DNA from: Martelella sp. NC20
GTDB lineage: Bacteria > Pseudomonadota > Alphaproteobacteria > Rhizobiales > Rhizobiaceae
Direction: 5' to 3'
DNA length: 64,000 nt
Assembly: GCF_013459645.1 (NCBI RefSeq)
Contig: NZ_CP054861.1
Location: 850,501-914,500 of the forward strand
Part shown: one piece after another, positions 9,017 through 18,298 of the stretch
Numbering within the stretch: position 1 is the first letter of the stretch
Layout of the letters: the number at the start of each line of letters is the position of its first letter
Translations under genes and position numbers: made by a program
The notes under the pieces: model-generated
What the model was told of the DNA's origin: nothing
Seen by the model: the letters and a program-made list of their open reading frames with translations, nothing else
Databases searched by the model: none

Positions 9017-9934
9017 TTAAATGCCGAGCGCTCCCTCCCCGCGCTTCAACGCCGCAGCGATCCGCTCGCGCTGCTCCTCGGACACGTCGTAGAATGGCGC
9101 GCGGCATTTGCCGACCTTGCGCCCCTGCAAATTGATCGCCGCCTTGACCCCGGCCGGCCAGTTCAGGGTGGTGATCTGGTTCGACACATCGGTGATAGCC
9201 TGGTTCAAACGGCGCGCCCGGGGAAGATCGCCTGCCTGCACCGCGTCCCAGAGCTCGAGGCAATGCTGCGGCATCACCGCTGCCGCGCCCGATACCGAGC
9301 CCACGGCCCCGACGGCAAGGCCGGGATAGAGCATCCAGTCATGCGCCCAGGTGATCGCGATCTTGTCGGCCACCGTGTCCAGCAGTTCGGTCATCCAGAT
9401 CAGCGAGCTCCCAACGCTTTCCTTCGCGCCGAACAGTCCGGTCTCATGCTGATTTTCGGCCATCCGGCGCATCAGGCCGGGCGTCACGGGGTTCCCGGCG
9501 ACGACGTTGTAGGTCATGATCGGCAGACCGGTTTCGCGATGGATCGTCGCGAAATAGGCATAGAGATCGTCCTCGCGGTTGGATTGCGCGATCGGTGGCG
9601 TCACCATCAGCGCCTGCGCCCCGGCCGCTGCCGCTGCCTTGGCGCTGCGTATCGCTTTGCGGGTCGTTGTCGTGATGATTCCAGCCATCACCGGCACGCG
9701 ACCGGCGGCGACATCCTGCGCCGCGTCGACCAGTTGGCCGACTTCCTCGGCCTCCAGCGCATAGCCCTCCCCAGTGCTGCCACCGATGCAGACACCGGTA
9801 AATCCCTTGTGGCCGATGTAGAAATCGACCTCGTTGCGGAAAGCGGCGAGATCGAGATCCTCGCTGGCATCGAACGGGGAGACGAGTGGTGGAAACATTC
9901 CCGTCATGTCGTCCTTGGTCAATAGTCTGGGCAC
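9017..9934 (-). CDS. Dihydrodipicolinate synthase/N-acetylneuraminate lyase family protein
   Basis: A 305-residue cytosolic Schiff-base aldolase. The signature GGSTGEGYAL is at residues 51-60, the catalytic Tyr is Y142 in MTYNVVAGN and the Schiff-base Lys is K171 in GAKESVGSS. The GTG start at 9934 has GAGGAG upstream. The family condenses or cleaves pyruvate-containing keto acids. Its pairing with a TRAP carrier and an IclR regulator argues for a catabolic aldolase (such as a sugar-acid or hydroxyproline-derived keto-acid lyase) rather than lysine biosynthesis. The exact substrate is not readable. Confidence 0.88.
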   Translation of the reverse strand: MPRLLTKDDMTGMFPPLVSPFDASEDLDLAAFRNEVDFYIGHKGFTGVCIGGSTGEGYALEAEEVGQLVDAAQDVAAGRVPVMAGIITTTTRKAIRSAKAAAAAGAQALMVTPPIAQSNREDDLYAYFATIHRETGLPIMTYNVVAGNPVTPGLMRRMAENQHETGLFGAKESVGSSLIWMTELLDTVADKIAITWAHDWMLYPGLAVGAVGSVSGAAAVMPQHCLELWDAVQAGDLPRARRLNQAITDVSNQITTLNWPAGVKAAINLQGRKVGKCRAPFYDVSEEQRERIAAALKRGEGALGI

Positions 9935-9983
9935 GGATGTCTCCTCAAATCAGGTTTTTACTGCTTTTTGATACCATATGTCT

Positions 9984-9999
9984 GTATTGCGGACAATAC
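9984..9999. promoter_or_regulatory. Palindromic operator candidate for the divergent IclR regulator
   Basis: Perfect 6-bp arms GTATTG/CAATAC around CGGA, in the 206-bp gap between the lyase operon and the iclR-like gene. IclR-family operators often have this ATTGCGGACAAT-like core. The site is about 50 bases upstream of the lyase start, compatible with control of that operon and of the divergent regulator. Confidence 0.5.
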
Positions 10000-10140
10000 G
10001 TTTTTAATAATGTTCAAGTTGACATGGTTTTTCACACTCCCTAAGAGTGTAGACGCGCTTCTTCGCTTCAACAGAAGATCTGCATTTTCGCCAATCTGCC
10101 CGACAATGAGGGGCAGATCGCAAGGGAGCCGATTCCAGGC

Positions 10141-10902
10141 ATGGCCGATGGAAACGTGAACAGCTTGGTCAAGATGATGGCGGTGCTCAACTGCTTCACC
10201 CTTGTCCATGCCAAGCTGTCGGCCGCCGAGATCGCGCATCGCACTCGCATACCCCGCCCCACTGTCCACCGCCTCGTCGCGACCATGGTGAACCTCGGTC
10301 TGCTCGATCAGGTGCGCCGGCGCGATCATTACACGCTGGGAACCACCGTCCTGGGCCTTGGTGTCACGATGCTGGCGAACCTCGACCTGAACCATGTCGC
10401 CCGCGTGCATGTTGAAGCCCTTAAGGCTGCTACCGGCGAGACCGTCCATCTGGCGGTGTTCGACGGCACCAACTCGATCGTGGTCAACAGCGGAAACAGC
10501 CAGGCTGTCGAGGCGCTACAGACCTATGTGCTCAAAACCACGCCGGCGAATGCTTGCTCGACCGGCAAAGCAGCCTTGGCATTCCAGCCGGCCGAGACCA
10601 TCGACCGCTTCCTCGCTTCGGGACTGCGCAAGGTCGCTCCGAAGACGATCTCGGATCCCCGGTTGCTCCGGGAGGAACTCGCTCTTTGCCACAAGAGGGG
10701 CTACGCCATCGACGACGAGGAATCCGAGCCGGGTGTGCGTTGCGTCGGGGTCCCGATCCGAAACGCCTCGGGCAGGGTCTTCGCGGCCCTTAGCGTCAGC
10801 GGGCGCAAGTCCGAGATGGACGACGCGCGGATCCGGTCGCTCACTGACCTAGTCCTCCACTATGCCGAGGCGATCTCGATCGATCTCGGCTACGAGGTCT
10901 GA
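10141..10902 (+). CDS. IclR family transcriptional regulator
   Basis: A 253-residue regulator. The N-terminal winged helix (residues 1-70) includes LSAAEIAHRTRIPRPTVHRLVA. The C-terminal IclR effector domain contains ETVHLAVFDGTNSIVV, the ANACSTGKAALAF loop and the final RVFAALSVSG strand. It is divergent from the lyase/TRAP operon, with a palindromic operator candidate in between, so it most likely represses or activates that operon in response to the transported acid. It is the last intact gene before the insertion-sequence cluster. Confidence 0.93.
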   Translation: MADGNVNSLVKMMAVLNCFTLVHAKLSAAEIAHRTRIPRPTVHRLVATMVNLGLLDQVRRRDHYTLGTTVLGLGVTMLANLDLNHVARVHVEALKAATGETVHLAVFDGTNSIVVNSGNSQAVEALQTYVLKTTPANACSTGKAALAFQPAETIDRFLASGLRKVAPKTISDPRLLREELALCHKRGYAIDDEESEPGVRCVGVPIRNASGRVFAALSVSGRKSEMDDARIRSLTDLVLHYAEAISIDLGYEV

Positions 10903-10942
10903 GCGTGTGGGTGATAGTCGGCACGTTCTCTTAGAACCGGAT

Positions 10943-11281
10943 TCAAAAGTTCATGAAGGGAAACAATATCGGGCGAGGCGTCCGGGTCATCACCCTGATG
11001 CTGGCGATGTTGATGCATGCTGTGGCGCTTGCGATGGACTTTTCCCAATCTTTGGCCAGTCGACGGCATCGTCCGAACCAGCCGAAGATACGCTCGACCA
11101 CCCATCGGCGGGGCAGAACCTCAAAGCCTTTCGCTATGTCGGAGCGCTTGATGATCTCAAGGTTCCATTGGCCACATTCCCGCAGCGCTTTTCGCAACTT
11201 CTGCCCGGCTGTCATATGTGGAACGACCCGCTTGGCAAGGGCTTTTTCAGACAGTTGATCACGCGGGAACGGTGCGGTCAT
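10943..11281 (-). pseudogene. IS5-family transposase fragment (C-terminal part)
   Basis: The minus-strand frame encodes KLRKALRECGQWNLEIIKRS followed by FEVLPRRWVVERIFGWFGRC and RRLAKDWE, the conserved C-terminal catalytic region of IS5-group DDE transposases. It ends in a short non-conserved tail. The N-terminal two thirds are absent and the first twenty or so codons of this frame do not look like the family. It is a dead remnant. The following 205 bases (11282-11486) show no recognisable gene. Confidence 0.75.
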
Positions 11282-11486
11282 ATGTTCGGCCTTTCAGCGC
11301 GGCGATTAACCGCTGGCCTCGATGAGATCCGCGATGCGAGCGGCTAATCAACGGCACGCGCTTTGAGCGCGTTGACACAAGCGGCCTCTCTCGCCTCGGG
11401 ATTTCGTCCCATGGAATCATCGTCTGCTTTTGCACCTCACCTCTGCCGGCTACCGCGCCGGCAGTTCATTTTGGCCGACTTCCGGT

Positions 11487-12425
11487 TCAAGCATTCGCGA
11501 CGCTATCTACCGGTGCCATGCCTCGATATATCCCGCCCTTGGTCAGAAGTGCCCATATGACCCGGGCCGTCTTGTTTGCGAGCGCGACGGCCACGACCTT
11601 GTAGGGCCGTCGGGTCAGAAGCGCGCTCAGCCATTTCGGCGCTTTATCGTTGCCTCGGACGCGTCGCAGGACAGAGCTCGCGCCGAGGACGAGCAAGGAG
11701 CGGAGCTCGGGATTGCCCATCTTTGATATTCCTCCCAACCTCTCTTTGCCACCGCTCGAATGGGATCTCGGCGTTAATCCCAGCCAGGCTGCGAAGTGGC
11801 GAGCGGATTTGAACCCGCCGGGATCTGGAACAAGCGCCTTGATTGACGCCGCCGTGATCGGGCCGACGCCTGGTATAGTGGCCAGACGTCGCATATCCTC
11901 ATCGCGCTTCGCTTCGGCGACAATCTCCCGTTCGAGCTTCACGATCTGCGCGAACAACGCCTCGATCTGATCGGCGAGGGTGGACAGAGCGAAGCGCGCA
12001 GTCTTCGGCAGGCGAGCATCGGTCGCATCACGCACGATGTCGATTAGGCCGGAAACCTTCGTTGTGCCGATGGCGGTGATGATACCCAATTCCGACAGAT
12101 GAGCGCGTAGCGCATTAATCGCCTGGGTTTGTTGGCGGACCAGAAGGCTGCGCGTTTTTAACACCATCGCTGCCGCCTGTTGCTCCGCCGATTTGATGGG
12201 GACGAAGCGCATGGTTTTGCGCGTCACGGCCTCGCTGATCGCCTCGGCATCAGCGGCATCAGCGGCATCAGTCTTACCGCACTTCACGAAGGGCTTGACA
12301 TAGACCGGTGGGATCACGCGAACGTCATGTCCAAGTGCTGCGATCTGGCGAGCCCAGTAGTGCGAACTGCCACAGGCCTCGAGGCCGACCAGACACGAAG
12401 GCTGCTTCGCGAAGAACCGCAGCAC
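11487..12425 (-). pseudogene. IS110-family transposase, N-terminally truncated
   Basis: 312 residues of an IS110/IS116/IS902-type transposase. Present are CLVGLEACGSSHYWARQIAA, the DAEAI(C/S)EAV block after KTDAAD, and the C-terminal transposase-20 domain with TIPGVGPITAASIKAL and GWL-like FAAWLGLTPRSHSSGGK. Upstream the frame stays open and encodes FNRKLRRAEV in register, but the first DEDD aspartate region expected about 40 residues earlier is missing. A 9-bp unit is tandemly tripled at 12245-12271, giving DAADAADAE. The element is probably inactive. Confidence 0.75.
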
Positions 12426-12650
12426 TTCAGCGCGGCGGAGCTTGCGGTTGAAGACTGGAGACCCCTCCAGGGGCCGATGCAGTGTATTAAGCGCGGTCCT
12501 TGATCCGCATCCAACTGTCTCGCATTCGTCCTTCCCGGTCCGGTCGCTTTACCTCATGGATGCTGAGGATTTGCCTGCGAACGAACTTCTCGATCTCGGT
12601 TTCTAAAAAGCTTTTCCGCCGGGCACTGCGCGGAAATGATCCTCCCTTTT

Positions 12651-12848
12651 CTAGAGCCCAAGCAGCAGCACCGCCAGTTTGCGGGCGACCGCCGTCCGTG
12701 CACGCTTGGGACCCAGCCGCCTGGCCAGCCTCAACCCCCAGCTTCGCAGAGCGGACGGTGCGGTCACTGTCGTCAGCAGGCAGCCCGCCGCCTCATACAG
12801 ATAGTGCCGCAACATCTCGTCGCCCTGCCTGGAGATCGAGCCTGTCAC
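12651..12848 (-). pseudogene. IS110/IS116-type transposase C-terminal fragment
   Basis: A 65-codon frame containing GDEMLRHYLYEAAGCLLTTV, SALRSWGLRLARR and ARTAVARKLAVLL. This pattern is found near the C-terminus of another IS110-family branch, so it comes from a different element than the copy at 11487-12425. There are no flanking catalytic parts. The 225 bases between these two remnants contain no recognisable gene. Confidence 0.55.
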
Positions 12849-12952
12849 ATCCCGATCGCCGGACTGATACCAACGGCCTTAAATTCTGACTCCGTCTGGG
12901 TTTCCTTCAGGCTGAGGCCCTGATTCACTGGCGTCGAAACATGGAGGTTTTG

Positions 12953-13512
12953 ATGGCAGTGGAGATTACCCGGGTGGAGCATTCGCCAGCGTCGCTTCGC
13001 GCGGCAGCGGCGAGACGTTGCGATGCGAAGGCGGCGCGGCGCATGCTTGCGATCGCACTGGTCATGGAAGGCGTGGACCGCCGGTCGGCGGCGGAGACCT
13101 GCGGTATGGATCGCCAGACCCTTCGCGACCGGATTCATCGTTACAACGAAGAAGGATTGGACGGCCTGTCAAACCGGCGCTCGACCGGCCGGAGGTCACG
13201 GCTGGGAGCCGAGCAGAAAGCCGAACTGGCGAGAATGGTCCGCGAGGGGCCTGATCCTGAAGTGGATGGCGTCGTGCGCTGGCGGCGTATCGACCTGCAG
13301 CGCAAGATCGAGGACTGCTTCGGCGTCGTCATGCACGAGCGGACGGTCGGCAAGCAACTGGCTTCACTCGGCTTCCGGCGGCTCTCGGTCCGACCGCGCC
13401 ATCCGAAATCCGACCCTGCGGCGCAGGAGACGTTCAAACAAACTTTTCCGCCACGGTAGCCGCCGCTCTGCCCGATGCCGCACGCGGCAAAACTCTGGAA
13501 GTCTGGTTCCAG
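12953..13512 (+). pseudogene. IS630-family transposase fragment with frameshift
   Basis: The ATG at 12953 has an ideal GGAGG. The frame encodes a helix-turn-helix protein (RRMLAIALVMEGVDRRSAAE, TLRDRIHRYNEEGLDGL) and the linker RTVGKQLASLGFRRLSVRP, typical of the IS630 N-terminal half. The zero frame stops at 13459 (TFPPR), but a -1 shift near 13439-13441 continues as TVAAALPDAARGKTLEVWFQ. That is exactly where the DDE domain begins, and the sequence is cut there at about 13512. It is a truncated element, not a functional transposase. Confidence 0.7.
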
Positions 13513-13581
13513 ATGCTATGAGGGCGAACACCAGCGGCCTCTCGGGTCATAATACGGCGTCCACAAACCAAGGAGCCGATC

Positions 13582-14475
13582 ATGTCATTTACCAGTGATA
13601 CTATCCTCGTTGCCCTCGAACTCAGTAACTCCCTGTGGCTTGTTGGCACTCGCAAGGCGGGTGCCCAGAGCAGCCAGATGCACCGTGTCCGTGCTGGCGA
13701 TACTGCGACGCTACTGCGGTTATTGAATGGGCTACGGGCAGCCGAACAGGAACAAGATATCCTGTCACCAATTGCGGTTTGCTTCGAGGCGGGACGTGAT
13801 GGATTTTGGCTTCATCGTCTGCTGATGGCTCAAGATATTCCGACATTTGTGGTGGAGCCCACGAGCATTCTGGTAAACCGAAGGGCAAAAAGGGCGAAGA
13901 CGGATCGTCTCGATGCTGAAGGAATGTTGCGTGTTCTCGCCGCCTATATTGCTGGAGATTGCCAGATATGCAGCATGGTGCATGTACCAACTCCAGACGA
14001 GGAAGATGGCAAACGGGTACATCGCGAGCGAGAACATCTGGTGCAAGAGCGAACACGGATCGAAAATCGTATAGCGGCTCTGCTAATCACTCAGGGCATT
14101 CGCTCGCGGCCATCACTGCGCAACTGGGAGCGAGATATGGCACTCCTTGAGACCGACGACGGTCGAAAGCTGCCGCAACATCTCGCGTCGGAGTTAAACC
14201 GATTGCGTCGTCGGCTGGTTCTTGTCCGAGTGATGGCCGTGCTTCGCTCGGTCGCTGCGAGCGGACGCATAGTGATTGTTGTTCTTCATGACCTAGCCTT
14301 GGCGGCAAATTGGGCCGATTCTCTGGTTCTTCTGCATGAGGGACGTGTCGCAGGCGCTGGAAAACCCGCCGATGTGTTGACCTCAGACCTGCTGCGCGAA
14401 GTCTACCGCGTCAACGCCAGGCTGGATCGCGGGTCAGAGGGCGAGGTTTTTCTCGCTGTCAACGGCCTGCAATAA
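13582..14475 (+). pseudogene. In-frame chimera: IS110-family transposase N-terminus joined to FecE-type ATPase C-terminus
   Basis: A continuous 297-codon frame made of two unrelated parts. Residues 1 to about 215 are an IS1111-subgroup IS110 transposase (VALELSNSLWLV, VCFEAGRDGFWLHRLL, RRAKRAKTDRLDAEGMLRVL). From about residue 220 the protein is the tail of a ferric-siderophore importer ATPase (GRIVIVVLHDLALAANWADS, LVLLHEGRVAGAGKPADVLT, LLREVYRV), starting just before its switch histidine. Walker A, signature and Walker B of the ATPase are lost, so it cannot be a working importer subunit. It marks an insertion/deletion that removed the start of an iron-uptake operon whose later genes follow. 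The next 146 bases have no gene and probably hold the promoter of the downstream pair. Confidence 0.8.
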
Positions 14476-14621
14476 AGCTGGATGGAGGGACCATCCAGTT
14501 TGCCCCCCAATCGCACACGTCCAATTAGAAACAGAATGTTGCAAATTTCCTGTAACTGCGATAAGTCGACTTTATTACTCAACAATAGATATCCCGACAC
14601 CGAGGGATTGGGGGTCTCCAA

Positions 14622-16457
14622 ATGGCCACAGCAGATATTGCGCTTGAGAACGAACCAGATGCCGGTAGCAGCGGGAGCGCATCGGAAGCGCCTGATTATC
14701 TGGCGAGCCTGCGCCTGATATGGCCGTATCTGGCCGGGCAAAGGTTGAGCTTGCTTCTGGCGGTTTTGCTCGCGACGGTGGCCGTCGTTCTCGAACTGGT
14801 GCCGGTCTACGTCATTACCGTCTTTGTCGGTGAGTTGATCGCTGGAAGCCTGACGGCCGCGGGCCTTCTGACCTATACACTGGTTTCTCTCGGTGCAGTC
14901 GTGCTCGGCTATCTCGTGATGGGCGCGGCGACGATGGTATCGCATCTAGTTGCCTTCGAGGCGATCTACCGGCTGAGGCTGTCACTCTCGCGCCATCTCG
15001 CACGACTACCGCTCGGCTATTTTGCAGGACGGAAAAGCGGCGATGCGAAGAAGCTGGTTGTCGACGATCCGGAAAAACTGGAATTGGTGATCGCCCACGG
15101 TACCCCGGAGGGCATCAGCGCTGTAGCCACCTGGCTGGCGGTATCGACCTGGCTGTTCGTCGCCGATTGGCGCATGGCGCTGGCGGCGGTAATCGTCGCC
15201 CCCATCTCCTTCGCGCTCCTTGTGCTTGCCATGAAGTCAGGCGGGCGCTTTGCGCGCGATTATCAGACCGCCGGCCAACGGATGAACGCGGCGGTCGTCG
15301 AGTATATCGCAGGCATGCCGGTGGTGAAGATTTTCAATCGCTCCGGCGAAAGTTTCCGCGAAGCCAGCGAAGCTGTGAGCGCCTATACCGCCGCCGAAAA
15401 GCAAATGTCCGATGCCTATTTGCCTTTTGGCGGCACGTTCCTCAGCCTTGTGCTGTCGAACATTGTCTTCATCGTGCCCGTCGGCGCATTCCTGATCGCG
15501 TCTGGCAATCTCGAAATCACCACCCTCATTTTCTTCATCATCCTGGGTGCCAATTACAGCCGCCCCCTGATGAAGCTATTCAACCTGTTTCATGAGCTCG
15601 CCCATATCAGCATGGGCTCGAGTCTTGTTGCGGAAGTCCTGGCCGCGCCGCCACAGGCCGATAGTGGCAAGGTCGTCCCGCTTAAGAGTCATGACGTAAC
15701 CTTCGAGAACGTTCTTTTCGGCTATGACGTGGAGAATGTGCTGCATGGCGTGTCCTTCACTGCCCGAGAAGGTGCGGTGACGGCTCTCGTGGGGCCATCC
15801 GGTTCCGGCAAGAGCACCATCGCCAGCCTCATCCCCCGCTTCTTTGACGTGGGTTCGGGCCGAATTGCCATCGGTGGCGTCGATGTACGCGAGATCGGGC
15901 TTAGCCAGCTCATGGACACCGTGGCCTTCGTTTTCCAGGATACCATTCTCTTCACTGACACGATCGCCAATAATATCCGTTTTGGCAAACCCGATGCGAC
16001 AGATGTGGAAGTTGAAGCTGCGGCAAAGGCGGCGCGCGCCCATGAGTTCATCGTAGAATTGCCGGAGGGATACGGCACGCGGCTTGGCGATCTCGGCCGC
16101 AAATTGTCCGGCGGCGAGCGCCAACGTATCGCGATTGCACGAGCGATTCTGAAGGACGCGCCAGTCATCGTGCTGGACGAGGCAACCGCCTTCGCCGACC
16201 CCGACAACGAAGCGGCCATTCAGGAGGCCATCGAGTCCCTTGCAGCCGGCCGTACATTGATCGTGGTGGCGCACCGCCTCCATACGATTTCCGAGGCCGA
16301 TCTAATCGTAACCGTGGATGCCGGCCGGGTCGTAGATTCGGGACGGCATGATGATCTGGTGGCCGCAAACGGTCTTTATGCACAGCTTTGGGATGATTTC
16401 GTCGCGGCGCGTCGGACGGGTCTGCGCGGCGCTTCGGAAGTACAGACGGAGGCGTGA
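14622..16457 (+). CDS. ABC half-transporter, fused membrane and ATPase domains (IrtB/YbtQ-like)
   Basis: 611 residues. An exporter-type six-helix membrane domain occupies about residues 35-320 and a nucleotide-binding domain about 350-590. The latter has Walker [17 protein letters not shown], signature LSGGERQRIAIARAI and Walker B VIVLDEATAFADPDNE; the ATAFADP sequence is characteristic of siderophore-linked IrtB/YbtQ-like half-transporters. It overlaps the next ABC gene and follows a broken FecE-like ATPase gene, which supports ferric-siderophore import or release at the inner membrane. Drug or peptide export cannot be excluded from sequence alone. Confidence 0.85.
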   Translation: MATADIALENEPDAGSSGSASEAPDYLASLRLIWPYLAGQRLSLLLAVLLATVAVVLELVPVYVITVFVGELIAGSLTAAGLLTYTLVSLGAVVLGYLVMGAATMVSHLVAFEAIYRLRLSLSRHLARLPLGYFAGRKSGDAKKLVVDDPEKLELVIAHGTPEGISAVATWLAVSTWLFVADWRMALAAVIVAPISFALLVLAMKSGGRFARDYQTAGQRMNAAVVEYIAGMPVVKIFNRSGESFREASEAVSAYTAAEKQMSDAYLPFGGTFLSLVLSNIVFIVPVGAFLIASGNLEITTLIFFIILGANYSRPLMKLFNLFHELAHISMGSSLVAEVLAAPPQADSGKVVPLKSHDVTFENVLFGYDVENVLHGVSFTAREGAVTALVGPSGSGKSTIASLIPRFFDVGSGRIAIGGVDVREIGLSQLMDTVAFVFQDTILFTDTIANNIRFGKPDATDVEVEAAAKAARAHEFIVELPEGYGTRLGDLGRKLSGGERQRIAIARAILKDAPVIVLDEATAFADPDNEAAIQEAIESLAAGRTLIVVAHRLHTISEADLIVTVDAGRVVDSGRHDDLVAANGLYAQLWDDFVAARRTGLRGASEVQTEA

Positions 16458-16459
16458 AT

Positions 16460-18298
16460 ATGACTGACATCGAAAGCACGATGACTGGTGTAACGTCGGA
16501 TACGAACGATATCCGCTCCGATCTTCAAAGTCTGAAGCGGCTATGGGAGCTTGCCGGGCCGCTGCGGGGCAGGATCGTGACAGGCGTTGCCTACCGGTTC
16601 GCTCAATCCTTCTGCCTGGGGCTTGGGTTCGGAACGGCGATCAAGCTTGTCACCCATCTTCTTCGCGATGGCTTTAGTCCAGACACAGGCTGGGCGCTTC
16701 AGATCACCGCGTTGGCGGCGCTGTCCCTCGCCGGGCAAATCCTGTTCAGCCACCTGGCGGCGAAAACGACCTGGCTTGCCGCTTTCGATCTCGGCGGCCA
16801 GCTACGCCTGTCCATGCTCGACAGGCTGCGGCAATTGCCGCTCGGCTTTCATCTGTCGCGTAATCGCGGCGACACGGTGACCATGCTGACCTCGGACATG
16901 CAGACGGTAGAAAGCTTCATGTCGGATGGCATGCCGCGCATCGCCGAGGCCCTGGGCCTGCCCGTCGCAATCCTGATCTTCCTTGCCTTTCAGGACTGGG
17001 TGGTGGCTCTGGCCGCGCTTGTGTCGATCGCCGTCGCTATCCCGGTCTATCTCAAGGCCAGTCGGCATCTGGCGAAGCTCGGCATTCGGCGTCAGGACAT
17101 GCAGGCTGCTGCGGCGGCTCGCATGATCGAATTCGTCCAGGGGATTGCCGTCATCCGTGCCTTCAACCGGATCGCCAAAGGGGCGGAGGATTTCAGGACC
17201 GCGCTCGAAACCTTCCGCGATCTGTCGGTCCGGATGGTGATGCAGTTGACGTTGCCTCTTGTGGGTTTTGGCCTGATCCTGATGCTTGGCGTTCCCCTCA
17301 TCCTCTTTACCGCCGGCTGGCGATGGCTGGGCGGCGAGATCGATGCGGCGACCGCCATCACTGCCTGTATGCTGATCTACGCCACCTATGGTCCCCTTCT
17401 AGGCTTGATCGCGGTGATGGAAAATACACGCATGGCTGATGCGTCATTGACCCGCATGGACCGCATTTTGACAGCAAAGCCATTGCCCGAGCCGTCGACG
17501 CCCAAGGAACCTCAGGGTTTCGATATCACGTTCAACGATGTCCGCTTTGGATACAACGGCGAGATGGTCGTAGAGGCACTGTCGTTCACAGCGCCCGAAC
17601 GAACGATGACGGCGATTGTCGGGCCATCGGGGGCCGGTAAGAGCACGGTATTGAACCTCATACCGCGTTTTTGGGACGTTGGTGGCGGTGCCATCATGAT
17701 CGGTGGTGTCGATATCAGGGAAATGTCGTCGGAACGGCTGGCAAACCTCATCACCGTTGTCTTCCAGGATGTCTACCTCTTCTCGGGCACGATCTTCGAC
17801 AACATAGCCTTTGGCCGACCGAGTGCTTCGGCGGAGGACGTGGAAGCTGCGGCCCGCACCGCACAGGCCCACGAATTCATCACGGGGTTGTCAAATGGAT
17901 ACCAGACTCGTGTCGGTGAAGGTGGCGCGTCGCTTTCGGGGGGTGAGCGCCAGCGCATCTCCATCGCGCGGGCGATCCTGAAAGACGCGCCGATCATTCT
18001 GCTGGACGAGGCGACCGCCGCTATCGACCCGACCAACGAGCGGGCTTTGCAGGCGGCGCTTGCCGCCCTTGTCGCCGAGAAGACCCTCATTGTGGTGGCG
18101 CACAAGCTCTCCACAGTCCAGGCTGCGGATGAAATCCTGGTGCTCGACGCCGGAAGGATCGTCGAGCGCGGCCTCCACAGCGATCTGGTCGGCACGGACG
18201 GCCTTTATGCCGGATTGTGGCGGCACTGGACCGAAGCCGCAAATTGGCGGATTGGCCATAAGTCGCCACAGAACTGGAAACATCGCGATGAGGCTTGA
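16460..18298 (+). CDS. ABC half-transporter, fused membrane and ATPase domains (IrtA/YbtP-like)
   Basis: About 612 residues with a membrane domain (residues 30-320) and an ATPase domain having Walker A GPSGAGKSTVLNLIPR, signature LSGGERQRISIARAI and Walker B IILLDEATAAIDPTNE. The ATAAIDPTNE variant differs from the partner's ATAFADPDNE, as expected for a heterodimer of the IrtAB/YbtPQ class. A GTG at 16454 overlaps the preceding stop (GTGA) and an ATG follows at 16460; either could start translation. It lacks the N-terminal siderophore-interacting FAD domain found in mycobacterial IrtA. The TetR gene starts inside its last codons. Confidence 0.85.
   Translation: MTDIESTMTGVTSDTNDIRSDLQSLKRLWELAGPLRGRIVTGVAYRFAQSFCLGLGFGTAIKLVTHLLRDGFSPDTGWALQITALAALSLAGQILFSHLAAKTTWLAAFDLGGQLRLSMLDRLRQLPLGFHLSRNRGDTVTMLTSDMQTVESFMSDGMPRIAEALGLPVAILIFLAFQDWVVALAALVSIAVAIPVYLKASRHLAKLGIRRQDMQAAAAARMIEFVQGIAVIRAFNRIAKGAEDFRTALETFRDLSVRMVMQLTLPLVGFGLILMLGVPLILFTAGWRWLGGEIDAATAITACMLIYATYGPLLGLIAVMENTRMADASLTRMDRILTAKPLPEPSTPKEPQGFDITFNDVRFGYNGEMVVEALSFTAPERTMTAIVGPSGAGKSTVLNLIPRFWDVGGGAIMIGGVDIREMSSERLANLITVVFQDVYLFSGTIFDNIAFGRPSASAEDVEAAARTAQAHEFITGLSNGYQTRVGEGGASLSGGERQRISIARAILKDAPIILLDEATAAIDPTNERALQAALAALVAEKTLIVVAHKLSTVQAADEILVLDAGRIVERGLHSDLVGTDGLYAGLWRHWTEAANWRIGHKSPQNWKHRDEA

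Noticed and set aside
12250..12275. Short tandem repeat as a CRISPR-like array
   Set aside because: Three 9-bp units without spacers inside a transposase frame; simple in-frame slippage explains it.
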